Assembly: GCA_031551875.1 (NCBI GenBank)
Contig: JAVBNA010000018.1
Span: 17,728-81,727, forward strand
Direction: 5' to 3'
Length of the DNA: 64,000 nt
Origin: JAVBNA01 sp031551875
Lineage (GTDB): Bacteria; Bacillota; Clostridia; Oscillospirales; Acutalibacteraceae
Below are positions 43,925 through 51,685 of this stretch, piece by piece. The translations under genes were made by a program, and so were the position numbers. The number at the start of each line of letters is the position of its first letter. The stretch's first letter is position 1. Under the pieces are notes generated by a model. It had not been told where the DNA came from. It saw only the letters and a list, made by a program, of their open reading frames with translations, and did not search any database.

Positions 43925-44965
43925 ATGGACATCGGTGAGCGTAAAAAGAAAATTCTCAAGGCCATTATCCGGGCCTACGCCATGACCGGCGAACCGGTCG
44001 GCTCCAAGACGCTGAGCGAGTACCTCGACATTTCACTGTCCCCCGCAACCATCCGCAACGAAATGGTCGGTCTTGACGAGCTGGGACTGCTGGAACAGCC
44101 GCACACCTCCGCCGGGCGGGTGCCCACCCAGCTTGCCTATCGGTATTACATCGATCAACTGATGACCAAAACCATGATCGATCCGGAGGTGCGCCGTTAT
44201 ATCGACAGCATTCTGCCCGACATCTCGGACGATCCCGAACGGCTGCTGAAGGAGGCACCCAACCTGCTGGCGCAGATCACCCGCTACGCCGCCGCGGCCA
44301 CCACGCCGGGCAGCGATCAGGCAACCATCAAAAGCATCCAGGTCATGCCCACCGGACGGCGCACCGCGCTGATCATTCTCGTGACGTCGGGCGGCGTGCT
44401 TGGCAACAAGCTCTTCCGCTGTGACTTTGACCTGACGCCCGAGCTGCTGCGCGTGATCTCACGGCTGCTTTCCGAACGCGTCTCGGGGGTTCCCATCGCG
44501 TCGGTCTCCCCCGCCTTTGTGCAGACACTGGCCGCTTCCCTTCCCGACGTGGCGCTCATTGTGTCACCGGTGCTCATCGCGGTGTATGAAGCGGCGCGGG
44601 AAGTGCGCGAGGCGGAGATCAATTTGGGTGGGCAGGTCAACCTGCTCTCCTTCCCCGAATTCGGCGGAGAAAACGCCAAGCTCCTTTTTGAGTTTCTGGA
44701 AAAACGCGCGGAGCTCGCACGGCTCATCTCCAAGCAGCAGGAAGGCATCCACGTGCTGATGGGGCAGGAATTCGGCCGGCCGGAGCTCAAGGACATGAGC
44801 ATCGTCACCGCGCATTATGCGCTCGGCGGCCAGAACCGCGGCGCAATCGCGGTCATCGGCCCCAACCGTATGGACTATCCGAACATTGTCGCAAACCTCG
44901 GGTATCTGGCTTCGGCGCTCGGAAAACTGCTTTCCGAACTGCTGGTCGATCCCGAATCGGAATAA
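43925..44965 (+). CDS. hrcA: Heat-inducible transcription repressor HrcA
   Basis: A 346-residue repressor. The winged-helix domain (MDIGERKKKILKAIIRAY; GSKTLSEYLDISLSPATIRN; LDELGLLEQPHTSAGRVPT) is followed by the GAF-like and inserted dimerisation domains ending with IAVIGPNRMDYPNIVANLGY. The start at 43925 follows AGAGGAG; an upstream in-frame ATG lies inside the operator. First gene of the chaperone operon. Confidence 0.97.
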   Translation: MDIGERKKKILKAIIRAYAMTGEPVGSKTLSEYLDISLSPATIRNEMVGLDELGLLEQPHTSAGRVPTQLAYRYYIDQLMTKTMIDPEVRRYIDSILPDISDDPERLLKEAPNLLAQITRYAAAATTPGSDQATIKSIQVMPTGRRTALIILVTSGGVLGNKLFRCDFDLTPELLRVISRLLSERVSGVPIASVSPAFVQTLAASLPDVALIVSPVLIAVYEAAREVREAEINLGGQVNLLSFPEFGGENAKLLFEFLEKRAELARLISKQQEGIHVLMGQEFGRPELKDMSIVTAHYALGGQNRGAIAVIGPNRMDYPNIVANLGYLASALGKLLSELLVDPESE

Positions 44966-44990
44966 ATATACGCCGAAAGGACTGACAGCT

Positions 44991-45530
44991 TTGGCTGAAA
45001 AGAAAAAACCTTCCCGGAACGACGAAGTGACTGAAAAAGACACGGAGGTTATGGAAACCGCCCCGGTACAGGAGGAAGAATCCCCCACTACGGAGCTTGA
45101 TGTGCTCAGGGAGGATCTCGAAAAGCAGAAGGATTTGCTGCTGCGCACGGCGGCGGAGTACGACAACTACCGCAAGCGCACCCAGCGCGAGCGGGAGCAG
45201 TTCTTCATCGATGCGAAAGCCACCACGCTGAGCACCCTGTTGCCCATATTTGACAACCTCGACCGCGCAATCGGCGCCGCTGATTCGGGCATTGAGGACT
45301 ACCGCAAGGGCGTGGAAATGGTCGGTACGCAGCTGCACGAGATTTTAAGCGGGCTGGGCGTTGAGAAAATCGGCCGACAGGGCGAACCCTTTGACCCCGA
45401 AAAGCACAGCGCCGTCTCTCAGGAGGAGAATCCTGACGCCGATGAAAACACAATCGCTCAGGTGCTCCAGCAGGGATACGCCGTGGACGGGAAAATCATC
45501 CGGCACGCCGTTGTGTCGGTTTACAGTTAG
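44991..45530 (+). CDS. grpE: Nucleotide exchange factor GrpE
   Basis: A 179-residue nucleotide exchange factor for DnaK. Long N-terminal helix (LDVLREDLEKQKDLLLRTAA then YDNYRKRTQREREQ) followed by the beta domain with IGRQGEPFDPEKHSAVSQEE and GYAVDGKIIRHAVVSV. The best start is a TTG at 44991, 10 bases after AAAGG; open sequence upstream of it overlaps hrcA and is not coding in this frame. Confidence 0.95.
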   Translation: MAEKKKPSRNDEVTEKDTEVMETAPVQEEESPTTELDVLREDLEKQKDLLLRTAAEYDNYRKRTQREREQFFIDAKATTLSTLLPIFDNLDRAIGAADSGIEDYRKGVEMVGTQLHEILSGLGVEKIGRQGEPFDPEKHSAVSQEENPDADENTIAQVLQQGYAVDGKIIRHAVVSVYS

Positions 45531-45577
45531 ATTTTTAAGAAATAATTATTGTATAAACAAAATTGGAGGTATGACCT

Positions 45578-47443
45578 ATGGCAAAGATTATCGGTATTGA
45601 TTTAGGCACAACCAACTCCTGCGTGGCAGTCATCGAAGGCGGAGAGCCCGTCGTCATCGCAAGCGCCGAGGGCAGCAGAACCACCCCCTCCGTCGTTGCG
45701 TTTTCCAAGACCGGCGAGCGCATGGTCGGCCAGGTCGCCAAGCGGCAGGCCATCACCAATCCCAACCGCACAATTGCTTCTATTAAACGCGAAATGGGCA
45801 CGAGTTTCAAAGTGAAAATTGACGATAAGTCCTTTACCCCGCAGGAAATTTCTGCCATGATTCTGCAAAAGCTCAAAGATGACGCTGAAGCCTATCTGGG
45901 CGACAAGGTTGTGGAAGCGGTCATCACGGTGCCCGCCTACTTCACAGACGCCCAGCGTCAGGCAACCAAGGACGCCGGCAAGATCGCCGGCCTCGAGGTC
46001 AAGCGCATCATCAACGAGCCCACCGCCGCAGCGCTGTCCTATGGCATTGACAAGGAACACGACCAGAAGGTCATGGTCTATGATCTGGGCGGCGGCACCT
46101 TTGATGTGTCCATCATCGAAATCGGCGACGGTGTGCAGGAGGTTCTCGCAACCGCCGGTAACAACCGCTTGGGCGGCGACGACTTTGACGATCGCGTCAT
46201 TCAGTGGCTTGTGACCGAATTCAAAAAGGAGAGCGGGATCGACCTGTCGGGTGACAAAATGGCCATGCAGCGCCTCAAGGAAGCGGCTGAAAAGGCCAAG
46301 ATTGAGCTGTCGGGCGTCACCACCAGCCAGATCAATCTCCCCTTCATCACTGCCGACGCCTCCGGCCCCAAGCACTTTGACATGACCCTTACGCGTGCCA
46401 AGTTCAACGAGTTGACCGCTGATCTGGTGGAAAAAACCATGGTGCCCGTGCGTCAGGCGCTGTCCGACTCGGGTCTCAAAATTGATGAAATTGACAAAGT
46501 CCTGATGGTGGGCGGATCCAGCCGCATCCCCGCCGTACAGGATGCGGTCAAGAGCCACATGAACAAGGAGCCCTTCAAGGGGATTAACCCTGACGAGTGC
46601 GTCGCGATCGGCGCAGCGCTTCAGGCGGGCGTTCTGGGCGGCGACGTCAGCGGCCTGCTGCTGCTCGACGTGACGCCCCTGTCGCTGGGCGTGGAAACAC
46701 AGGGCGGCGTGTCCACCAAGATTATTGAGCGCAACACCACCATCCCGACCAAGAAGAGCCAGATTTTCTCCACGGCGGCTGACAACCAGACCTCGGTGGA
46801 AATCAACATCCTGCAGGGCGAGCGTGAGTTTGCCCGCGACAACAAGTCGCTCGGCATTTTCCACCTCGACGGCATCCCGGCGGCCCGCCGCGGTGTGCCG
46901 CAGATTGAGGTCACCTTCAATATTGACGCCAACGGCATTGTCAACGTGTCCGCCAAGGAGCTGGGCACAGGCAAGGAGCAGTCGATCACCATCACTGCGG
47001 GCAGCAACATGTCCAAGGATGACATCGACAAGGCGGTGCGCGACGCCGAGCAGTACGCCGCCGAGGACAAGAAGCGCCGCGAGGAAGTGGACGTCCGCAA
47101 CAACGCCGACCAGTTTGTCTATCAAACCGAGAAGTCCCTTGAAGAGCTGGGCGACAAGTGTCCGGCCGACGAGAAGAAGGACATCGAGGAGAAGCTCGAA
47201 GCGCTGAAGGAAGCGCTGAAGGGTACCGACATCGAGGCGATCAAAAACGCGCAGGAGGCGCTTCAAAAGGTTTTCTACGCGATGTATGAAAAGGTCAGCC
47301 AGGCCGCCGGACAGGCGCAGGGCGCCCCCGGCCCCGACATGGGCGCGGACGCGGGTCAGAGTGAAACCGCCGACGCCGGCGCGGACGGCAACGTCTACGA
47401 GGCGGACTACAAAGAGGTTGACAGCGACGACCAAACAAAGTAA
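45578..47443 (+). CDS. dnaK: Chaperone DnaK (Hsp70)
   Basis: A 621-residue Hsp70. Nucleotide-binding domain with IGIDLGTTNSCVAVIEGG, VYDLGGGTFDVSIIEIGDG and VLMVGGSSRIPAVQ; substrate-binding domain with LLLLDVTPLSLGVETQGGV; lid helices and a Gly/Ala/Asp-rich tail. Shorter N-terminal domain than Gram-negative DnaK by about 24 residues, as usual for Gram-positives. GGAGG ribosome site. Part of the CIRCE-controlled operon. Confidence 0.98.
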   Translation: MAKIIGIDLGTTNSCVAVIEGGEPVVIASAEGSRTTPSVVAFSKTGERMVGQVAKRQAITNPNRTIASIKREMGTSFKVKIDDKSFTPQEISAMILQKLKDDAEAYLGDKVVEAVITVPAYFTDAQRQATKDAGKIAGLEVKRIINEPTAAALSYGIDKEHDQKVMVYDLGGGTFDVSIIEIGDGVQEVLATAGNNRLGGDDFDDRVIQWLVTEFKKESGIDLSGDKMAMQRLKEAAEKAKIELSGVTTSQINLPFITADASGPKHFDMTLTRAKFNELTADLVEKTMVPVRQALSDSGLKIDEIDKVLMVGGSSRIPAVQDAVKSHMNKEPFKGINPDECVAIGAALQAGVLGGDVSGLLLLDVTPLSLGVETQGGVSTKIIERNTTIPTKKSQIFSTAADNQTSVEINILQGEREFARDNKSLGIFHLDGIPAARRGVPQIEVTFNIDANGIVNVSAKELGTGKEQSITITAGSNMSKDDIDKAVRDAEQYAAEDKKRREEVDVRNNADQFVYQTEKSLEELGDKCPADEKKDIEEKLEALKEALKGTDIEAIKNAQEALQKVFYAMYEKVSQAAGQAQGAPGPDMGADAGQSETADAGADGNVYEADYKEVDSDDQTK

Positions 47444-47471
47444 AATAAGTAAAATTCGTACAATACCTGAT

Positions 47472-47505
47472 TTGGCCTGCGGAACCCTGACATTTCGCAG
47501 GCCAA
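47472..47505 (+). other. Hairpin in the dnaK-dnaJ intergenic region
   Basis: TTGGCCTGCG (47472-47481) pairs perfectly with CGCAGGCCAA (47496-47505) around a 14-base loop. No T run follows, so it is more likely a processing or stabilising element (or weak attenuator) that lowers dnaJ relative to dnaK. Confidence 0.6.
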
Positions 47506-47556
47506 TCCATGTGCCTTTTTCTGATCTGACGCGAGAAGCCTTGAGGAGTGAATGCA

Positions 47557-48705
47557 ATGCCTGACAAACGCGATTATTACGAAGTAATGGGTGTGCCAAA
47601 AAATGCTTCGGATGACGATATTAAAAAAGCCTACCGAAACCTTGCGAAAAAATACCATCCCGACTTAAACCCCGACGACAAGGCGGCGGAGGCCAACTTC
47701 AAGGAGGTCGGCGAAGCCTATGAGGTGCTGTCCGACAAGGACAAACGCCAGCGTTATGACCAATTCGGTCACGCGGGCGTTGACCCGAACTTCGGCGCGG
47801 GCGGCGGCGGAGCCTATGCCGGCGGCATGGACTTCGATCTGGGCGACATTTTTGAGAGCTTTTTCGGCGGCGGCTTCGGCGGCGGTTCACGCCGTCAGCA
47901 AAATCCCAACGCTCCCCGCCGGGGCGGCGACTGTCAGACCAGTCTGACCATCTCCTTTGAGGAGGCCGCCAAGGGCTGTAAAAAGGAAGTCAGCTACCAG
48001 CGTATGGAGGTCTGCGCCGAATGTAGCGGCTCGGGCGCGGCCAAGGGTACGACGCCCAAAGCCTGCTCCGCCTGTTCGGGTTCGGGTCAGGTGCGTGTGC
48101 AGAACCGTACTCCCTTTGGCGTGATGCAGACCCAGCGCACCTGCGACCGGTGCGGAGGCACAGGCAAAATCGTTGAGAAGCCCTGCTTCTCCTGTTCGGG
48201 CGCGGGACAAATACGCCGCAACCGCAAGCTGGAGGTCAGCATTCCCGCCGGCATCGACGACGGGCAGGCCATCAGTCTTTCCTCACAGGGCCACGCCGGA
48301 AAGAACGGCGGCGTCAACGGCGATCTTCACATTCAAATTCACGTCCGCCCCCACCCGATTTATGAACGGCGCGGCAACGACGTGTGGTGTGAGATTCCCA
48401 TCACCTTTGCTCAGGCGGCCATCGGCGCGGACGTCATTGTGCCTACGCTTGACGGCAAGGTGACCTACAAAATTCATGAGGGCACACAGCCGGGCGATGT
48501 GTTCAAGCTCAAGGGCAAGGGCATCCCCAGCCCCTACGGACGCGGGCGCGGCGACCAGTTTGTCAAGGTCGCGGTTGAGGTGCCCCGCCATCTCAGCGAC
48601 AAGCAAAAGCAGGCGCTCCGGGATCTGGACGTAAGCCTCGCCGACAAAAATTATCAGAAGCGCAAGGGCTTCTTTGAGCGGCTCAAGGACACATTCACAG
48701 AATAG
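47557..48705 (+). CDS. dnaJ: Chaperone DnaJ
   Basis: A 382-residue class A co-chaperone: J domain with KKYHPDLNPDDK (HPD), a long Gly/Phe region (GAGGGGAYAGGMDFDLGDIF with FFGGGFGGG), four C-x2-C-x-G-x-G zinc repeats (CAECSGSG, CSACSGSG, CDRCGGTG, CFSCSGAG), and the two C-terminal substrate domains. ATG at 47557 has GAGGAG 8 bases upstream; a GTG three codons earlier overlaps that site. Last gene of the heat-shock operon. Confidence 0.97.
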   Translation: MPDKRDYYEVMGVPKNASDDDIKKAYRNLAKKYHPDLNPDDKAAEANFKEVGEAYEVLSDKDKRQRYDQFGHAGVDPNFGAGGGGAYAGGMDFDLGDIFESFFGGGFGGGSRRQQNPNAPRRGGDCQTSLTISFEEAAKGCKKEVSYQRMEVCAECSGSGAAKGTTPKACSACSGSGQVRVQNRTPFGVMQTQRTCDRCGGTGKIVEKPCFSCSGAGQIRRNRKLEVSIPAGIDDGQAISLSSQGHAGKNGGVNGDLHIQIHVRPHPIYERRGNDVWCEIPITFAQAAIGADVIVPTLDGKVTYKIHEGTQPGDVFKLKGKGIPSPYGRGRGDQFVKVAVEVPRHLSDKQKQALRDLDVSLADKNYQKRKGFFERLKDTFTE

Positions 48706-48710
48706 ATACA

Positions 48711-48738
48711 AAAAACCGGGACGCATGTCCCGGTTTTT
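48711..48738. terminator. Bidirectional terminator between dnaJ and trxA
   Basis: AAAAACCGGGAC / GTCCCGGTTTTT with a four-base loop and A/T tracts at both sides serves dnaJ from the left and trxA from the right. Confidence 0.95.
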
Positions 48739-48750
48739 TTCTTATACTCT

Positions 48751-49065
48751 TTACAGCAGCGAGCTCAGCTTATCCTCCAGCGTCGTCTTGCTCTGAAGCC
48801 CCACCGCGGAGCCCGCTTTGACGCCGTCCTTGAAAAACACCAGTGTCGGAATATTGGTCACGCCGAAGCGGTCGGAAAGCTCACGCTCCACGTCCACGTC
48901 GACCTTGCAGATTTTGGCCCGCCCGTTGTATTCCATATCAAGCTCGCCGAGAATGGGCGTGAGCATTTTGCACGGCCCGCACCAGTCGGCGTAAAAGTCA
49001 ATCAGCACCGGCACAGGGCTCTCCATAACTTCGCTCTGGAAGTTTTCGCTTGTGATTTTTGTCAT
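48751..49065 (-). CDS. trxA: Thioredoxin
   Basis: A 104-residue thioredoxin with the active site ADWCGPCKMLTPIL and the conserved cis-Pro region GVTNIPTLVFFKDG. A general disulfide reductant. About 45 bases after trpS in the same direction, probably its own or shared transcript. Confidence 0.97.
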   Translation of the reverse strand: MTKITSENFQSEVMESPVPVLIDFYADWCGPCKMLTPILGELDMEYNGRAKICKVDVDVERELSDRFGVTNIPTLVFFKDGVKAGSAVGLQSKTTLEDKLSSLL

Positions 49066-49110
49066 ACTGCCTCATCCTTTCTGACAATAGTGTGTGTGTT
49101 TCTGTTCTTT

Positions 49111-50121
49111 CTATGCCGGAATGAACCCGATTTTTTTGAATACCTTGTTCATCATCCGTGCGGAATATCGAATGGCCTTCTCTGCCCCCGCGCGGTAGCA
49201 CGATTCCAGATAGGCCTTGTCGCCGATCAGGCGGGCATATTCTGCCTGAAGCGGGCGCAGCGTTTCAATGACCGCCTCAGCCACCGCTACCTTAAAATCA
49301 CCGTAGCCCTTGCCTTCAAACGCCTTTTCAATCTGCTCGTTTGTCTGTCCGGTCACCGCCGCGTAAATGCCCATCAGGTTGTTGATGCCGTCCTTACCAT
49401 CCCCATAGCGCACCTGCGCGTCCGAGTCGGTGACCGCGCGCTTAAACTTACGCAGGATGTCGTCGGGCTTATCCAGCACGCCGACCCACGCGTTGACGTT
49501 CTCGTCCGACTTGGACATTTTTTTCCCAGGGTCCTGAAGCGACATGATCCGCGCCCCCACCTTAGGTATATGAGGCGCGGGCACCTTGAACACGTTGCCG
49601 TAAATGCCGTTGAAGCGCTCGGCCACGTCGCGCGACAGCTCAAGGTGCTGCTTCTGGTCGGCTCCGACCGGCACGAGATCCGCCCCGTACAGCAGAATGT
49701 CGGCCGCCATCAGGCAGGGATAGGAAAACAGGCCGGCATTGATGTTATTCTCATATTTGGCGCTCTTGTCCTTGAACTGCGTCATGCGGGACAGCTCGCC
49801 GAACTGGGTATAGCAATTGAGAATCCAGGCCAGCTGTGAATGGGCGGGTACGTGGCTCTGAATGAAGAAAATTGTCTTTTCCGCGTCGATGCCGCACGCC
49901 AGCAGCAGTGCATAGGCCTCCAGTGTATTGTGACGGAACCTGGCCGGCTCCTGCCGGACGGTGATCGCGTGCAGGTCGGCCAGCGCATAAATGCAGTCAA
50001 ATTCGGCCTGCATGGTCACCCAGTTTTTGAGCGCCCCCAGATAGTTTCCCAGCGTAATTGTGCCGCTGGGCTGGATCGCGCTGAATATGACTTTTTTGCG
50101 CTCGGGCGCGTTGTTTTCCAT
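49111..50121 (-). CDS. trpS: Tryptophanyl-tRNA synthetase
   Basis: A 336-residue class Ic synthetase. The HIGH-equivalent is PSGTITLGNYLGA, the KMSKS loop is PGKKMSKSDENVNAW, and DLVPVGADQKQHLELSRDVA is the family-specific centre. AAAGGA is 9 bases before the ATG at 50121; an earlier ATG at 50130 overlaps the aminotransferase stop. Encoded directly after the aminotransferase. Confidence 0.96.
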   Translation of the reverse strand: MENNAPERKKVIFSAIQPSGTITLGNYLGALKNWVTMQAEFDCIYALADLHAITVRQEPARFRHNTLEAYALLLACGIDAEKTIFFIQSHVPAHSQLAWILNCYTQFGELSRMTQFKDKSAKYENNINAGLFSYPCLMAADILLYGADLVPVGADQKQHLELSRDVAERFNGIYGNVFKVPAPHIPKVGARIMSLQDPGKKMSKSDENVNAWVGVLDKPDDILRKFKRAVTDSDAQVRYGDGKDGINNLMGIYAAVTGQTNEQIEKAFEGKGYGDFKVAVAEAVIETLRPLQAEYARLIGDKAYLESCYRAGAEKAIRYSARMMNKVFKKIGFIPA

Positions 50122-50126
50122 CTCAA

Positions 50127-51329
50127 TCATTCCTTTGTCATCATTTCTCTCACAAGCTGCCCCAGCACCGGGAAGCCCTTCTCAAGCTGTTCGTCGGTCG
50201 GCGTAGAGAAGTTGACCCGGAAGCACTGGCAGGGCTCGCTCTCATCGGTCAGGAACGCGTTGCCCGGCACGACCGCCACCTTGCGCAGCACAGCCTCCTT
50301 GCAGAACGCGGGCATATTGATGCCGTCGGGCAGCCTGCACCAGAGGAAAAGGCCGCCCCGGATTTTCGAATAGGTCACCTCGGGTACCAGATGCCGGTCA
50401 ATCAACGCCATCGCAAGCTCCGCCTTTTTCCGGTAAATGTCCCGCAGACGGGCGAGGTGGGCGTCAAAGTCATAGTCTTTGATAAAGTCGTGGACAATGA
50501 TCTGCGGCAGGATGCTGGTATGCACGTCCTCCCCCTGCTTGCACACAATCATTTTCTGTAAAAGCCCTGCGGGGGCAACCGCGTAGCCCACGCGCAGACC
50601 GGGCGCGATCACCTTGGAAAAGCTGCCGGCATAAATCACGATGCCGTCCTCGTCCAGCGACTTGATTGTGGGCAGGTTCTCCCCCGAAAAGCGCAGATCT
50701 CCATAAGGGTTGTCCTCCAGAATCAGCACGCCGTACCGCTTGGCGAGCGCATACACCGCCCTGCGCTTTCCCGCGCTCATGGTGACGCCCGACGGATTCT
50801 GGAAGTTGGGGATCGTGTAAATGAAGCGGACGTTTTTCTCTGTTTTAAGCGCCTGCTCCAGCGCCTCAAGATTCATGCCGTCTGCCTCCACCGGCACGCC
50901 GCACAGCCGGGCGTTGTAGGAACGGAAGGTGTTGAGCGACCCGATGAAGCTGGGTGCTTCGCAGATGACCGCATCGCCTTCGTTGCACAGCGATTTTGTG
51001 GCAAGATCCATCACCTGCTGGGCGCCGGCGGTCACCAACAGGTCGTCGAAGTCCCGTCCGATATTCTCTTTTCTTTTGAGGTAGTCCTTCATGAACGTCC
51101 GCAGGGGCGCATAGCCCTCGGTGACGCTGTATTGCAGCGCGTCAATCGGGTGCTCGGACATGATCTTCGCCGTAATGTCGGCGATTTCTTTCGCCGGGAA
51201 GGCCTCGGGCGCGGGGTTCCCCGCCGACAGCGGGATGACTTGGGGATCGGCGGAATATTTAAAAATTTCGCGGATGGCAGAGGGCTTGAGGTTGGCCACA
51301 CGGCCGGAAATCGGATAGTTCAAGTTCAT
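50127..51329 (-). CDS. PLP-dependent aminotransferase (2-aminoadipate/MocR-type class I fold)
   Basis: A 400-residue aminotransferase of the family that includes LysN 2-aminoadipate and aromatic transaminases. It has PLSAGNPAPEAFP near 37, TAGAQQVMDLATKSL near 98, IPNFQNPSGVTMSAGKR (PLP phosphate and Asn region) and YAGSFSKVIAPGLRVGY with the Schiff-base Lys. No DNA-binding domain is attached. Substrate uncertain. A promoter at 51357-51385 (minus) precedes it, separating it from the structured RNA locus upstream. Confidence 0.88.
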   Translation of the reverse strand: MNLNYPISGRVANLKPSAIREIFKYSADPQVIPLSAGNPAPEAFPAKEIADITAKIMSEHPIDALQYSVTEGYAPLRTFMKDYLKRKENIGRDFDDLLVTAGAQQVMDLATKSLCNEGDAVICEAPSFIGSLNTFRSYNARLCGVPVEADGMNLEALEQALKTEKNVRFIYTIPNFQNPSGVTMSAGKRRAVYALAKRYGVLILEDNPYGDLRFSGENLPTIKSLDEDGIVIYAGSFSKVIAPGLRVGYAVAPAGLLQKMIVCKQGEDVHTSILPQIIVHDFIKDYDFDAHLARLRDIYRKKAELAMALIDRHLVPEVTYSKIRGGLFLWCRLPDGINMPAFCKEAVLRKVAVVPGNAFLTDESEPCQCFRVNFSTPTDEQLEKGFPVLGQLVREMMTKE

Positions 51330-51356
51330 CAGCTCTTTCTTTCAGGTTAGACTGTT

Positions 51357-51385
51357 ATTATATCATATTTTGTCGGGTGAGTAAA
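51357..51385 (-). promoter_or_regulatory. Promoter of the aminotransferase gene
   Basis: Minus strand TTTACT (51380-51385), 17-base spacer, TATAAT (51357-51362), 28 bases before the start codon. Confidence 0.7.
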
Positions 51386-51419
51386 TGGGCGTGTAAAAAA
51401 CAGGACACGCTTTTTAGAA

Positions 51420-51611
51420 ACAGACAAAGCAAAGCCCGCATCCCAAAAAGAAATGCGAGCCTGGGGCGTATTTCCGTGATACGCGTATCCTCCCAAGAGA
51501 ATCAGCTAATTAAATCCTCCTGCTTTTTCATGGTATGCGCACGAAAAGCGGTTCATGTGAAAAAACCGTTTTTCCGACCCCGCTTTCCTCAAAGACGGGA
51601 AATTCAAACTT
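51420..51611 (-). ncRNA. Candidate structured small RNA (6S-like architecture), independent transcription unit
   Basis: A gene-free stretch with its own strong promoter (51617-51645) and a terminator near 51433-51461 predicts a ~190-nt RNA. Pairings visible: a closing stem (51595-51604 with 51470-51477, one bulge), a terminal arm of about 11 pairs (51564-51576 with 51542-51553), and a small hairpin on the 3' side (51487-51502, loop TTGG). A rod with a central open region and a small 3'-side hairpin recalls 6S RNA, but there is no sequence motif I can recognise, so the identity is a hypothesis. The next gene has its own promoter, arguing against a riboswitch leader. Confidence 0.5.
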
Positions 51612-51616
51612 TTTTT

Positions 51617-51645
51617 ATTATAGGGTCTGCGCTGCTAAAAATCAA
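51617..51645 (-). promoter_or_regulatory. Promoter of the candidate small RNA
   Basis: Minus strand TTGATT (51640-51645), 17-base spacer, perfect TATAAT (51617-51622), with an A-rich initiation region. Confidence 0.8.
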
Positions 51646-51685
51646 GTCTTTTTGAACAAAATATGAATTTTTAGGAGATTTTCTT

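Noticed and set aside
45602..47599. A 665-codon open frame on the minus strand opposite dnaK
   Set aside because: Mirror frame of dnaK; no ribosome site or family similarity, and dnaK is unmistakable.
51481..51492. Palindrome-like GATACGCGTATC as a regulator binding site
   Set aside because: It lies inside the predicted small RNA, and a single short palindrome without a second copy or promoter overlap is not convincing.
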